NCBI GenBank assembly: GCA_023384315.1
Contig: JAHDWY010000045.1
Location: 1 to 13,406 of the forward strand
Source of the DNA: Candidatus Hydrogenedentota bacterium
Lineage (GTDB): Bacteria; Hydrogenedentota; Hydrogenedentia; Hydrogenedentales; SLHB01
Direction: 5' to 3'
Length of the DNA stretch: 13,406 nt
The translations under genes and the position numbers were made by a program. This document shows positions 1 to 6,772 of this stretch, piece by piece. The notes below the pieces were generated by a model. That model saw only the letters and a list, made by a program, of their open reading frames with translations, searched no databases and had not been told where the DNA came from. Numbering within the stretch: the stretch's first letter is position 1; each line of letters opens with the position of its first letter.

Positions 1-1600
1 GAATGGCGGCCCTGCCGAACGGTAGACCCACGAGTGCCTCTCCTACGGCCAAGCGCTGCCGGAAGATATGCTTTGGCAACAGAATCAACGAAGGATCGTC
101 GCCATGGATCGCGCTCCACAGCAAACCCGCCGCGTCCTCGGGCGTGCTGGGGATTGCGATCCGGATTCCCGGGATGTGCGCCAACAACCCTTCATTACTC
201 TGGCTATGCCACAGGGCCCCGCCCGGCAAATAGGCGCCGTAGGTCGCGATAATTGTCAAAGGACAAGACCAGGCCCCATTCGAGCGCCATCGCAAACAGG
301 ACGCATGACTCATGAGCTGGTTCAAGGCGGGCGGCAGGAAATCGATGAACTGCAATTCAAACACGGGCCGCATGCCCGCCGCGGCCATGCCGACGCCGGC
401 ACCGGCTATCGTTGCTTCGGCCAGCGGCGAATTGACGACACGACCCGGGAACTGCGCCGAGAGTCCCTTGGTCAACCCGAAGACCCCCCCGCGCGGGTCC
501 GCGATATCTTCGCCGAAGAGTTGCACGCGCGTATCCGACGTCAGGGCCGCGCGCAGGGTCTCGTTGACCGCCGCGACCATGGTCGTTTCCTTACCCAGGC
601 GTACCGGCAACGCGGGGCTGGACGCGGACGGCCCAAAGACATGCGTCTCGATGGTTCTGAAATCAGGTTCACTTGCGCGCTCGGCGCGTTGATAGTCGTC
701 ATCCACCTGCGCGACGATTTCCGCCTGAATTGATTCCCATTCTCCGGTGGATATCAGCCCTTTCTCAATATAACGCTTGGCGAGTTGATCGATGGGATCC
801 CGGCGGGACATGGCCTCGATTTCGTCAGCGGGCCGGTATACGCGATGATCGTCGGACGACGTATGCGAACACAAGCGGTCCAGTTCGCACCACAACACGG
901 TGGGGCCATGCCCGGAGCGCGCGCGCTCAACGGCAGCGCCGCCGGCCTGGAAGACGGCAAGGGGATCGCGACCGTCCACGGGCACCACGTGCGCATCGTT
1001 CAGTGCGCGCAGCTTGTATGGGGTAAGATGCGCCGTGGGCGTGCTGATGCCGTAGCCGTTGTCCTCGACTACGAAGAGGACCGGAAGTTGCTCCTGCAAC
1101 GCGAACGCCACGGCTTCGTAATACTCGCCCTGGCGCGTCGCGGCGTCGCCGATGGTGCAAAGCACGACGCCGTCACACTGGTTCAGCTTGAACGACCACG
1201 CGGTACCCACGGCGGGCAAACACTGCGAGCCCGTGGGCGTTGCGACGCTGAACACGTTGAGCGCGCGGTCGCTGTAGTGGCCCGGCATCATACGGCCGCC
1301 CGAACTCGACGCCGCCCGGGCATAGTAGGCGAGCGCCAAGTCGTAGCTCGAGATGCCCCGCGCCAATGCGAGCGGCCGGTCGCGATAGTATAGATACAGG
1401 TAGTCTTCGGGCTTCAGGTGATACGCGAGCGCGGCGAGCGGCTCATGCCCCATCGCCGAAACCTGGAACCAGCCTTTACCCTGACGCAATAGCACGCCTT
1501 CCCGGCGGTCTCCTTCGCGCGACAAGAACATGAGTTTCAGGAATTCGACTTCGGGGAGTCTTCGGGTCTGTTCGTTCAGAAGTTTGGATTCACTGCTCAC
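1..1600 (-). CDS. Fused E1 alpha/beta subunit of a 2-oxo acid dehydrogenase, 3' end outside window
   Basis: ThDP-dependent E1 component that decarboxylates a 2-oxo acid (branched-chain type most likely) and passes the acyl group to a lipoylated E2. The visible 533 residues are open to the window edge. The alpha half covers about 20-270: G-H-Y-S at 107-110, the ThDP/Mg motif G-D-A at 151-153 through E-D-N at 179-181, and H-T-S-S-D-D at 246-251, which resembles the phosphorylation-loop region of branched-chain E1 alpha. The beta half starts near 335 and shows G-E-D-I (363-366), G-G-V-F, the conserved Glu395 (S-P-L-A-E), E-L-Q-F-I-D-F and H-S-Q-S-N-E. The C-terminal transketolase-like domain lies outside. 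Alpha and beta being one polypeptide is seen directly. The GTG at 1600 is chosen because an in-frame TGA lies three codons upstream; its ribosome site is weak, and the next ATG is codon 24. Substrate identity is inference. Confidence 0.88.
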   Translation of the reverse strand, partial: MSSESKLLNEQTRRLPEVEFLKLMFLSREGDRREGVLLRQGKGWFQVSAMGHEPLAALAYHLKPEDYLYLYYRDRPLALARGISSYDLALAYYARAASSSGGRMMPGHYSDRALNVFSVATPTGSQCLPAVGTAWSFKLNQCDGVVLCTIGDAATRQGEYYEAVAFALQEQLPVLFVVEDNGYGISTPTAHLTPYKLRALNDAHVVPVDGRDPLAVFQAGGAAVERARSGHGPTVLWCELDRLCSHTSSDDHRVYRPADEIEAMSRRDPIDQLAKRYIEKGLISTGEWESIQAEIVAQVDDDYQRAERASEPDFRTIETHVFGPSASSPALPVRLGKETTMVAAVNETLRAALTSDTRVQLFGEDIADPRGGVFGLTKGLSAQFPGRVVNSPLAEATIAGAGVGMAAAGMRPVFELQFIDFLPPALNQLMSHASCLRWRSNGAWSCPLTIIATYGAYLPGGALWHSQSNEGLLAHIPGIRIAIPSTPEDAAGLLWSAIHGDDPSLILLPKHIFRQRLAVGEALVGLPFGRAAI

Positions 1601-1700
1601 GCTATATCAATCCGTCCCGGTAAAGAATAAACGTTACACTACCCGGAAAGACTACTTACGGACGCGCCACTTTTCCAGTATCTTTCCTTCGTTTTCGACC

Positions 1701-1712
1701 TACCGTACGGTA
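1701..1712. promoter_or_regulatory. 12-bp perfect palindrome upstream of the E1 gene
   Basis: TACCGTACGGTA is perfectly self-complementary and lies about 100 bp upstream of the E1 start, in the 156-bp gap after the ceramidase-like gene. It could be an operator for a dimeric regulator. No convincing -10/-35 pair is visible nearby and only one copy was seen in the gap, so the role is speculative. Confidence 0.25.
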
Positions 1713-1756
1713 TTGAGTGTTCGCGGTACCCATAGGTATTCAGACGTACAAAGGGG

Positions 1757-3154
1757 CTACGTCATCGTAGGGGCATACTCTATCAAACGGAAATCTTCCG
1801 GCGTGCAGTTCGGCCTCAACCGGCCGGTCAGTTCTCCCGCGGCGATCAGCGCGCGGGTAACGAGCTTGTCTCCTGCGCCCAGCCCGACATAGGTTGCTGA
1901 AGTACCGCCGTACCCGCCCGCGGCGGCATCCTTGATCGTGGGAAAGTAGATATGAAAGTCGTTCGCATAACCGACGAGCAACGTATCGCGCACGGGCGAC
2001 TTCGACTTCAGGTCCAATTGGAACTGCACAAACAATTCACCCGGCATGAAGGCGAGTGCAAGATCGTCGTTGATGGTCAACACGGAAAGTGGCACCTGCA
2101 AGTCGGCTTCCAGATCGTCGAGATACCGGTCGAACATCCCGCCATACACCGCTCGAAACACTTCCTGTTGTTCCGGATCCTGAAAGTCCCACCGCGTACC
2201 GACCTCGACCATCTCCTCCCGATAGGCGAGGCGCGGCTGCGCGACCTCGGAGGCAGTAATTTTGGGCAACGCGCTGAGAATTGCGGTCGCGCACTCCTTC
2301 CCGACCGCGCGCATAGCATCCACACCGCCGTCGCTCAAGGGCGTCTTGTCGAGGTAAGGATTGATGTCGCCTGCGCCGCCTTGAAGAAACAGGCACGGCG
2401 CGCCCGTTTCTTGCTCGACCGCCCGATACATCTCGCCAACCCAATCGGCGGTGATTTCCCGGTTGTCTGAACCCAGCACCACCGGATGACACGCGAAATG
2501 GACGAGTGTGGCAAAGCGCGATCCGTCCGTTCGCTCGAACGCGATGATGGTGGCCTCGGCATCTACCGGCGACGTGGGGATGCGTTCCGCGTTGCGCCAC
2601 AGCATGAGGCAGTGTCCATCCTCCGTGAGGACCCGACGGTTGTGACTGATGTCAAACGCGGTATGCCCCACGCCAAGTCGCACCGGCTCCAACTGCGCGA
2701 CGGCATCGTCGATGCAATCGCCAAGCCGCGCCTCGATCACCGTTGCATGAGGGGCGGACTCATCTTCCATCACGGGTCCGCCGTGGGTATGCGATGCCGT
2801 GAAGACCACGTGGGTGACGCCTTTCGCTGCGGCGCGTTCGCGAATGCGATCCATGGCAGGTCGCGCTGGCACCCGGCCGAGGTCCATCGTGACGACCGCA
2901 ACGGTTGTATCCGCGCCCCGCAACACGATCGACTGGGCTTTCAAGGCGTCCAACGCGCCGGTCGACGGACCAGACCGGTCGCTGTACCCCCACATGGGAA
3001 CTCCCGATTCGGGAGTAATATCGCGCACCCCAATTCCTGCCAACATCGCACCACCTCCCATTTGCTGCCCGCCTCCCGTATCGGCAGACGCCGCTCCCGC
3101 GACCGCGAGCGCTGCAGAAGTCTTAATAAACGTACGACGCGATACCGTGTTCAT
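1757..3154 (-). CDS. Neutral/alkaline non-lysosomal ceramidase-family hydrolase, Tat-exported
   Basis: A 465-residue protein matching the N-terminal catalytic domain of the neutral ceramidase family, zinc amidases that cleave N-acyl sphingosine; many bacterial members have untested substrates. Residues 6-11 (R-R-T-F-I-K) followed by an Ala-rich hydrophobic stretch to about 24 form a twin-arginine signal, so it should be exported folded. Family motifs in order: D-I-T-P (45-48), S-H-T-H-G-G-P (121-127), H-N-R-R (171-174), A-C-H-P-V-V-L-G (221-228), T-A-D-W-V-G (235-240), Q-G-G-A-G-D-I-N-P (258-266), P-G-E-L-F (371-375) and G-Y-A-N-D (395-399). The His and Glu/Tyr residues in these blocks are expected zinc ligands. 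The short C-terminal beta domain of long ceramidases is missing, as in many bacterial relatives. The ATG at 3154 has GAGGGA (3161-3166) upstream. Actual ceramide cleavage is not established by sequence. Confidence 0.88.
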   Translation of the reverse strand: MNTVSRRTFIKTSAALAVAGAASADTGGGQQMGGGAMLAGIGVRDITPESGVPMWGYSDRSGPSTGALDALKAQSIVLRGADTTVAVVTMDLGRVPARPAMDRIRERAAAKGVTHVVFTASHTHGGPVMEDESAPHATVIEARLGDCIDDAVAQLEPVRLGVGHTAFDISHNRRVLTEDGHCLMLWRNAERIPTSPVDAEATIIAFERTDGSRFATLVHFACHPVVLGSDNREITADWVGEMYRAVEQETGAPCLFLQGGAGDINPYLDKTPLSDGGVDAMRAVGKECATAILSALPKITASEVAQPRLAYREEMVEVGTRWDFQDPEQQEVFRAVYGGMFDRYLDDLEADLQVPLSVLTINDDLALAFMPGELFVQFQLDLKSKSPVRDTLLVGYANDFHIYFPTIKDAAAGGYGGTSATYVGLGAGDKLVTRALIAAGELTGRLRPNCTPEDFRLIEYAPTMT

Positions 3155-3239
3155 GGCTTGTCCCTCGCATTCGGCGAATTCTGGGCTCCCGGATATTCTA
3201 CGAAACCTGTCCCACCGTTTCCCAGGGTCACGCGACGGG

Positions 3240-3248
3240 TGCTATACT
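3240..3248 (+). promoter_or_regulatory. Possible extended -10 promoter for the methyltransferase
   Basis: TGC-TATACT fits the extended -10 form (TGn plus a near-consensus hexamer). The best -35 candidate, TTCCCA 18 bases upstream, is poor. If used, it gives a leader of about 220 nt that contains the hexamer repeat and the 3421-3436 hairpin. Confidence 0.3.
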
Positions 3249-3305
3249 GGCGCGCTGCTGCCGGGAGCACGTCCGCAAGCCGTTATCAGAAATGGCAGAG
3301 CGGTA

Positions 3306-3376
3306 TCGAAATCGGGATTGGAAAGCACTTGCGCTTCCAGCTTCGATAGCGATAGCGATCCCGATAGCGATTTCGA
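3306..3376. repeat. CGATAG-type hexamer repeat with inverted flanks
   Basis: Positions 3344-3373 are five imperfect hexamers (CGATAG, CGATAG, CGATCC, CGATAG, CGATTT). The left flank carries TCGAAATC (3306-3313) and ATCGGGAT (3311-3318), whose reverse complements occur on the right at 3369-3376 (GATTTCGA) and 3358-3365 (ATCCCGAT). The element can therefore fold into an interrupted hairpin. It resembles dispersed low-complexity intergenic repeats; whether it recurs in this genome cannot be seen here. Confidence 0.55.
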
Positions 3377-3473
3377 GAAACGTGAGTGGTGCAACCGCAG
3401 GTGAATGCCGATCACCGTTCCGCCACGGCGGTGGCGCTGAGCGCTGCTGAGATGAAATCCGGAGGCACATTGA

Positions 3474-4388
3474 ATGCCGGTAAGCACGTCCGTTCATATT
3501 ACGCACTGTCTTCAATACATCATCGCGCTGGCCCCCCGTTCCATCCTGGACATAGGCTGCGGGTTCGGGCTGTGGGGCTTCCTCTGCCGGGAGTATCTCG
3601 ATGTCATGGAAGAGCGCGTGCAGCCCGAGGCGTGGCGAATTCGCATCGACGGCATCGAGTTGTTCGAACCCTACATTCAGTCGCACCAGCGCGCTTTGTA
3701 CACCAACATCACGATCGGCGATATCCGGGAACTGGCCCCGAAGGTGGACCAATACGAACTCATCATCGCGGGGGACGTCATCGAGCACCTGGACAAAGAG
3801 GACGGCGAACGGGTCATTGAACAGCTCTACGAGAAGGCGACCCGGGCGCTGCTCGTGAACATTCCCCTGGGGGACGGCTGGGATCATCCGGAACGGCATG
3901 GCAATCCCGGCGAACTGCATCGGAGTCAATGGACGCCCGAAGACTTCCTCGCGTACCCGAATATCGCCCGGATGTTCGAGTTGCCCGCAGGGGCCTACGG
4001 AAGCTTTTTCTGCCCCAAGGATTGCACGGTCGAGCACCGTGTGGAGGGATTGCTCCAGGCCGCGGATTACGCCCGTTCGTCGGGGCATGTGGAAAAGGCG
4101 ATCGGGCAGTTGAAGCAAGGACACAAGCTCGATCCAATGCATCGCGACACGATCCTGTTCTTGTCGGATACGTTGCTCTCCGCGGCGCGGCATTCCGAGG
4201 CGGTACAGGTTCTCGAAGAAGCGGTGCAACGCGACCGCGAATTCCATTTCGCCTTTCTCGCTCTCGCACGCATCCTGAAGATCCTGGGACGAACCGATGA
4301 GGCCCGTTTTTACGCGCAGTCACTGATCGATAACTCCGTCGTCGGGGAGGATATTCACAGCCAAGCGCGGGCGGTGTTGGAGTTCTAA
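3474..4388 (+). CDS. Class I SAM-dependent methyltransferase with C-terminal TPR region
   Basis: A 304-residue soluble protein. The N-terminal half is a Rossmann methyltransferase: motif I I-L-D-I-G-C-G-F-G at 24-32 binds S-adenosylmethionine, the acidic end of beta 2 is G-I-E at 60-62, and the post-III block is G-D-V-I-E-H-L at 100-106. From about 190 to 285 the sequence turns helical with TPR-like spacing (A-A-D-Y-A-R-S-S-G-H-V-E-K-A-I, then S-E-A-V-Q-V-L-E-E-A), suggesting two or three tetratricopeptide units that could bind a protein partner. The acceptor substrate is unknown. The ATG at 3474 is supported by GGAGG at 3461-3465, spacing 8. It ends 4 bp before the convergent esterase gene, with no clear terminator between. 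A long minus-strand reading frame over the same span is an artefact of high-GC codon usage. Confidence 0.85.
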   Translation: MPVSTSVHITHCLQYIIALAPRSILDIGCGFGLWGFLCREYLDVMEERVQPEAWRIRIDGIELFEPYIQSHQRALYTNITIGDIRELAPKVDQYELIIAGDVIEHLDKEDGERVIEQLYEKATRALLVNIPLGDGWDHPERHGNPGELHRSQWTPEDFLAYPNIARMFELPAGAYGSFFCPKDCTVEHRVEGLLQAADYARSSGHVEKAIGQLKQGHKLDPMHRDTILFLSDTLLSAARHSEAVQVLEEAVQRDREFHFAFLALARILKILGRTDEARFYAQSLIDNSVVGEDIHSQARAVLEF

Positions 4389-4392
4389 GTCG

Positions 4393-5064
4393 TCAATCGC
4401 GATTTATCCACTCGCCGATTGCGCGAATGGCTTCGCTTGGAATGGTATGTCCCTCTTCGTGACGGAAACGCTCCGCGGCATATCCTCTATCGGTCAACTC
4501 CGATTCCGCCTCCTCCGCCTTCTCAACCGGTACCAACGGGTCATTGTCGCCGTGCACGAGAAGTACGCGGAATGGAGTGGCCGTCCCGAGTGGGTCTCGC
4601 ACGTCGCTCGGCAGATCCGATCCGCACGCGATAACGCCACGAACCGGGACCGCGCCCGAAACGGCGAGCCGGTACGCCATGGCGCCGCCCTGGCTGAACC
4701 CGAGAACGTAGATGCGGTTGTGGTCGAACGATTCTCGCTCATGCAGCCGCGCATTCAGCAGGGTCATGTACCCGATGAAATCGCGAATGGAGTTTTCCTT
4801 CTCGTACATGGTCAGCCAATTGCACCCCACCTTTTTGGGGTCGAGTTGCATCTAGATCTGGTGAGGCCCCTGCGGCGCGGCGAGCAAGATGCCCTGCTCC
4901 CGGATCGATGCCAGGGAGCGAGCGAATCCCTTGCACTTCTGCCCGTAGCCGTGCAAGGCTATGAGCAACGGCGGCGCCGACGATAAGGCGGGGTCCGGAC
5001 GCAACACGGAATAATACACAGTGAAATCAATAGCCAGAGGCTCAACGTTGATGTCGGGTATCAC
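4393..5064 (-). pseudogene. Alpha/beta-hydrolase carboxylesterase/phospholipase-type gene interrupted by an in-frame amber codon
   Basis: Counting the amber as residue 71, this is a 223-position reading frame with the normal size and order of a small esterase of the acyl-protein thioesterase / phospholipase-carboxylesterase type. H-G-Y-G-Q (38-42) provides the oxyanion strand-turn; A-P-Q-G-P-H-Q-I (63-70) follows; G-F-S-Q-G-G (122-127) carries nucleophile Ser124; H-G-D-N-D (171-175) gives Asp175; E-E-G-H (203-206) gives His206. The triad is intact. The frame continues straight through TAG at 4852-4854, immediately followed by ATG at 4851, which has no Shine-Dalgarno sequence; a product from there would lack the oxyanion region. 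The GTG at 5064 has GGAG (5075-5078) 10 bases upstream and is only 45 bp from the divergent PHP gene. It is a recent nonsense mutation, a base-call error, or a readthrough site; TAG is an ordinary stop for several genes here. Confidence 0.8.
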
Positions 5065-5109
5065 GCGGTATTCACTCCGAAAGTTAACGCTTGGGGGAGT
5101 CCCGTTGCC

Positions 5110-5982
5110 GTGAACTCCATCGTTTCCAATCCCTATTCCAATGACGAGATCCCCTGGGTCAAGGGAAACCTGCACTCTCATACCACGAACAGCGACGGCA
5201 AGCGAAGTCCCCAGGAGGTGGTGGATACCTATGCCGCCCGCGGCTATGGATTCCTGACCATCAGCGATCACGACTATTTGACGGACCCGGCGACCCTGCG
5301 CGATCACGGGATGACCCTGATTCCGGGCAACGAAGTCACGGCAAGGGGCCCGCACGTGCTGCACATCGGCGCGTCACAGCTTCTCGATCCCGATCCCGAC
5401 CGCCAAACGGTGCTGAGCCAGATTGTCGATTCAGGAGGACTCGCTATCATCGCTCATCCCAACTGGGAAGACGATTTCTCGCACTGTCCCCAGACCGCGC
5501 TGGAATCCTGGCGTGGCTACGTGGGAATTGAAATCTACAACGGCGTCGTTCGCCGGTTGACGGGAAGCCCACTGGCGACGGATCGGTGGGACCGCTTGTT
5601 GGGCCTTGGGCGTCGCGTGTGGGGCTTCGCCCACGACGACAGCCATCGCGACGGCGATGACGAACAGGCCTGGATCATGGTACAGACGGAGTATCGCGAT
5701 GGGGCAGCGATTATGTCGGCGATGCGCGAGGGTCGCTTCTATGCGAGCACCGGTGTCGAGATCGAAGGAATCCGCGTGTGCGGAAACACGATCGCCGTGC
5801 GAACACGCAACGCGGAGCGCATCGTCGTCCATTCCGACTTTGGCCGCCGCCAAGCGGCCGTCGACGACACCTGTATTTCCTTCACCGTCCCGGAAACGGG
5901 CGCGATCACGTACGTTCGATTTGAATGCTGGGGGCCGGGTGACGCGATGGCGTGGACGCAACCGTTCTTCCTGAATTCCTAG
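5110..5982 (+). CDS. PHP-domain metal-dependent phosphoesterase
   Basis: A 290-residue protein of the PHP (polymerase and histidinol phosphatase) superfamily, related to stand-alone phosphoesterases. The metal-site motifs are complete: L-H-S-H (21-24) with D29, S-D-H-D (52-55), G-N-E-V-T (73-77) with Glu75, H-V-L-H (82-85), A-H-P-N (115-118), and the terminal D-x-H in D-D-S-H (176-179). The last third, after about 210, is a beta-rich tail often seen in bacterial PHP proteins with a CehA-like layout. There is no signal peptide, so it should act in the cytoplasm. The substrate is unknown; nucleotide or sugar phosphates are typical. The GTG start at 5110 is supported by GGGGGAG (5093-5099), spacing 10. 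It is divergent from the esterase with only 45 bp between, so its promoter must overlap the esterase leader. Confidence 0.87.
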   Translation: MNSIVSNPYSNDEIPWVKGNLHSHTTNSDGKRSPQEVVDTYAARGYGFLTISDHDYLTDPATLRDHGMTLIPGNEVTARGPHVLHIGASQLLDPDPDRQTVLSQIVDSGGLAIIAHPNWEDDFSHCPQTALESWRGYVGIEIYNGVVRRLTGSPLATDRWDRLLGLGRRVWGFAHDDSHRDGDDEQAWIMVQTEYRDGAAIMSAMREGRFYASTGVEIEGIRVCGNTIAVRTRNAERIVVHSDFGRRQAAVDDTCISFTVPETGAITYVRFECWGPGDAMAWTQPFFLNS

Positions 5983-6172
5983 TCAATTCTGCATGGTCTG
6001 CAGGGGCCGACGGCCTACCAATTCGTATGTTCGGAATGAAAAATCCAACCATATTGTAGGTAACACGGCATCCTTCGTGGACCGATAGGCACCGATCTCC
6101 GCGCACCTAACACCCTGCAAACAACGCGAAAACAGACACATAGCTCGCAACGCTCCCTTTGGCAGAATCCCT
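5983..6172. other. Spacer upstream of the glnB promoters
   Basis: There is no gene here. Just after the PHP stop lies a small inverted repeat CTGCA-TGGTC-TGCAG (5989-6003) without a U-tract, so terminator function is doubtful. I searched by eye for NtrC-type enhancer dyads (TGCACC...GGTGCA) and found none convincing, although the sigma-54 promoter downstream would need an activator site. Confidence 0.5.
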
Positions 6173-6188
6173 TGGCATAGGCGTTGCT
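6173..6188 (+). promoter_or_regulatory. Sigma-54 (-24/-12) promoter for glnB-glnA
   Basis: TGGCATAGGCGTTGCT matches the RpoN consensus TGGCAC-N5-TTGCW: the GG (6174-6175) and GC (6186-6187) dinucleotides have the required 10 bases between them, and only the sixth base departs from consensus. The start would be near 6199, giving a leader of about 165 nt before glnB. A sigma-54 promoter before PII and glutamine synthetase fits nitrogen-limitation control by an NtrC-type activator. Confidence 0.75.
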
Positions 6189-6272
6189 TACCTTGGTCAA
6201 TCTTTTTCGAGCGTACCCCGCTTGAAAGAGGTGGCGTGCGCGACCGGGGCGAGGTGCGGGAAACTCGATTTC

Positions 6273-6302
6273 TTGAGGTTACCGCGAACCCTTCGTTATA
6301 CT
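6273..6302 (+). promoter_or_regulatory. Sigma-70-type promoter for glnB-glnA
   Basis: TTGAGG (6273-6278) and TATACT (6297-6302) are separated by 18 bases. A start near 6309 gives a leader of about 55 nt. Together with the upstream sigma-54 site this makes a tandem basal plus nitrogen-induced arrangement, like the two-promoter control of glnA in enterobacteria. Confidence 0.65.
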
Positions 6303-6312
6303 GCCAATTCCG

Positions 6313-6326
6313 TCGTGGTACCACGA
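6313..6326. promoter_or_regulatory. 14-bp perfect palindrome at the glnB start-site region
   Basis: TCGTGGTACCACGA is perfectly self-complementary and begins about 11 bp after the -10 hexamer, so it overlaps the expected initial transcribed region. It could be an operator blocking the sigma-70 promoter, or form a small hairpin in the leader made from the sigma-54 start. The binding protein is unknown. Confidence 0.4.
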
Positions 6327-6364
6327 AGTGTGCCGGAGCAACGCATGATGAAGGGGAACGCACA

Positions 6365-6706
6365 GTGAAAAAAGTAGAGGCGATTGTAAAACCGTTCAAG
6401 CTTGAAGAGGTCAAGGAGGCTTTGGCTGGCGTTGGAATTCAAGGACTTACCGTATCGGAAGTCAAAGGATTCGGACGCCAGAAGGGGCACAAGGAGCTGT
6501 ACCGCGGCGCCGAATACGTCGTCGAGTTCCTGCCCAAGGTCAAGCTCGAGATCGTCGTCAACGATGACAAGCTGGAACAGGTGGTCGAAGCCATTGTGAA
6601 AGCGGCGTCAACGGGCCGCATCGGTGATGGCAAGATTTTCGTCTCCCCCATCGAGGAAGCAATTCGGATTCGCACCGGCGAATCCGGCGATATTGCCATC
6701 AGTTAG
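6365..6706 (+). CDS. glnB: Nitrogen regulatory protein PII
   Basis: A 113-residue PII trimer subunit, one residue longer than the usual 112. It senses 2-oxoglutarate and ATP/ADP and controls glutamine synthetase adenylylation, nitrogen-regulator phosphorylation or ammonium transport. The T-loop carries Tyr51 (R-G-A-E-Y), the uridylylation site of GlnB/GlnK proteins, inside the block G-R-Q-K-G-H ... E-F-L-P-K-V-K (38-60). The C-terminal signature T-G-R-I-G-D-G-K-I-F-V spans 83-93. The GTG at 6365 is preceded by AAGGGG (6351-6356), spacing 8; starting there gives the standard PII N terminus M-K-K-V-E-A-I. It lies 66 bp upstream of glnA on the same strand with no terminator between, so the two form an operon. 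With no amtB nearby, glnB is preferred over glnK, but the paralogue name is not certain. Confidence 0.93.
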   Translation: MKKVEAIVKPFKLEEVKEALAGVGIQGLTVSEVKGFGRQKGHKELYRGAEYVVEFLPKVKLEIVVNDDKLEQVVEAIVKAASTGRIGDGKIFVSPIEEAIRIRTGESGDIAIS

Positions 6707-6772
6707 CTCCCGCCTGTTGCCCGGAGCGATGCGTTGGCTCGAAAACACCGTTAGGTACGTACGGAGGACAAA

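Larger units (their letters stand above)
3155..3473. other. Divergent intergenic region between ceramidase-like gene and methyltransferase
   Basis: This 319-bp spacer separates two divergently transcribed genes. It contains the ceramidase ribosome site (GAGGGA complement, 3161-3166), a possible plus-strand extended -10 element, a GATAGC-type hexamer repeat, a short hairpin CGCCAC-GGCG-GTGGCG at 3421-3436, and the methyltransferase ribosome site GGAGG at 3461-3465. No RNA gene or small ORF with good initiation signals is recognised. Confidence 0.6.

Noticed and set aside
3228..4247. Long minus-strand reading frame of 339 codons opposite the methyltransferase
   Set aside because: It overlaps a gene with clear motifs and a good ribosome site, has no recognisable domain, and runs through the intergenic repeat; it is a codon-bias shadow.
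4393..4851. Shorter esterase starting at the ATG after the amber codon
   Set aside because: No Shine-Dalgarno sequence, and the oxyanion strand and first third of the fold would be missing.
5983..6414. Minus-strand ORF of 143 codons over the glnB promoter region
   Set aside because: It overlaps well-formed promoters and the glnB start, and shows no motif or ribosome site.
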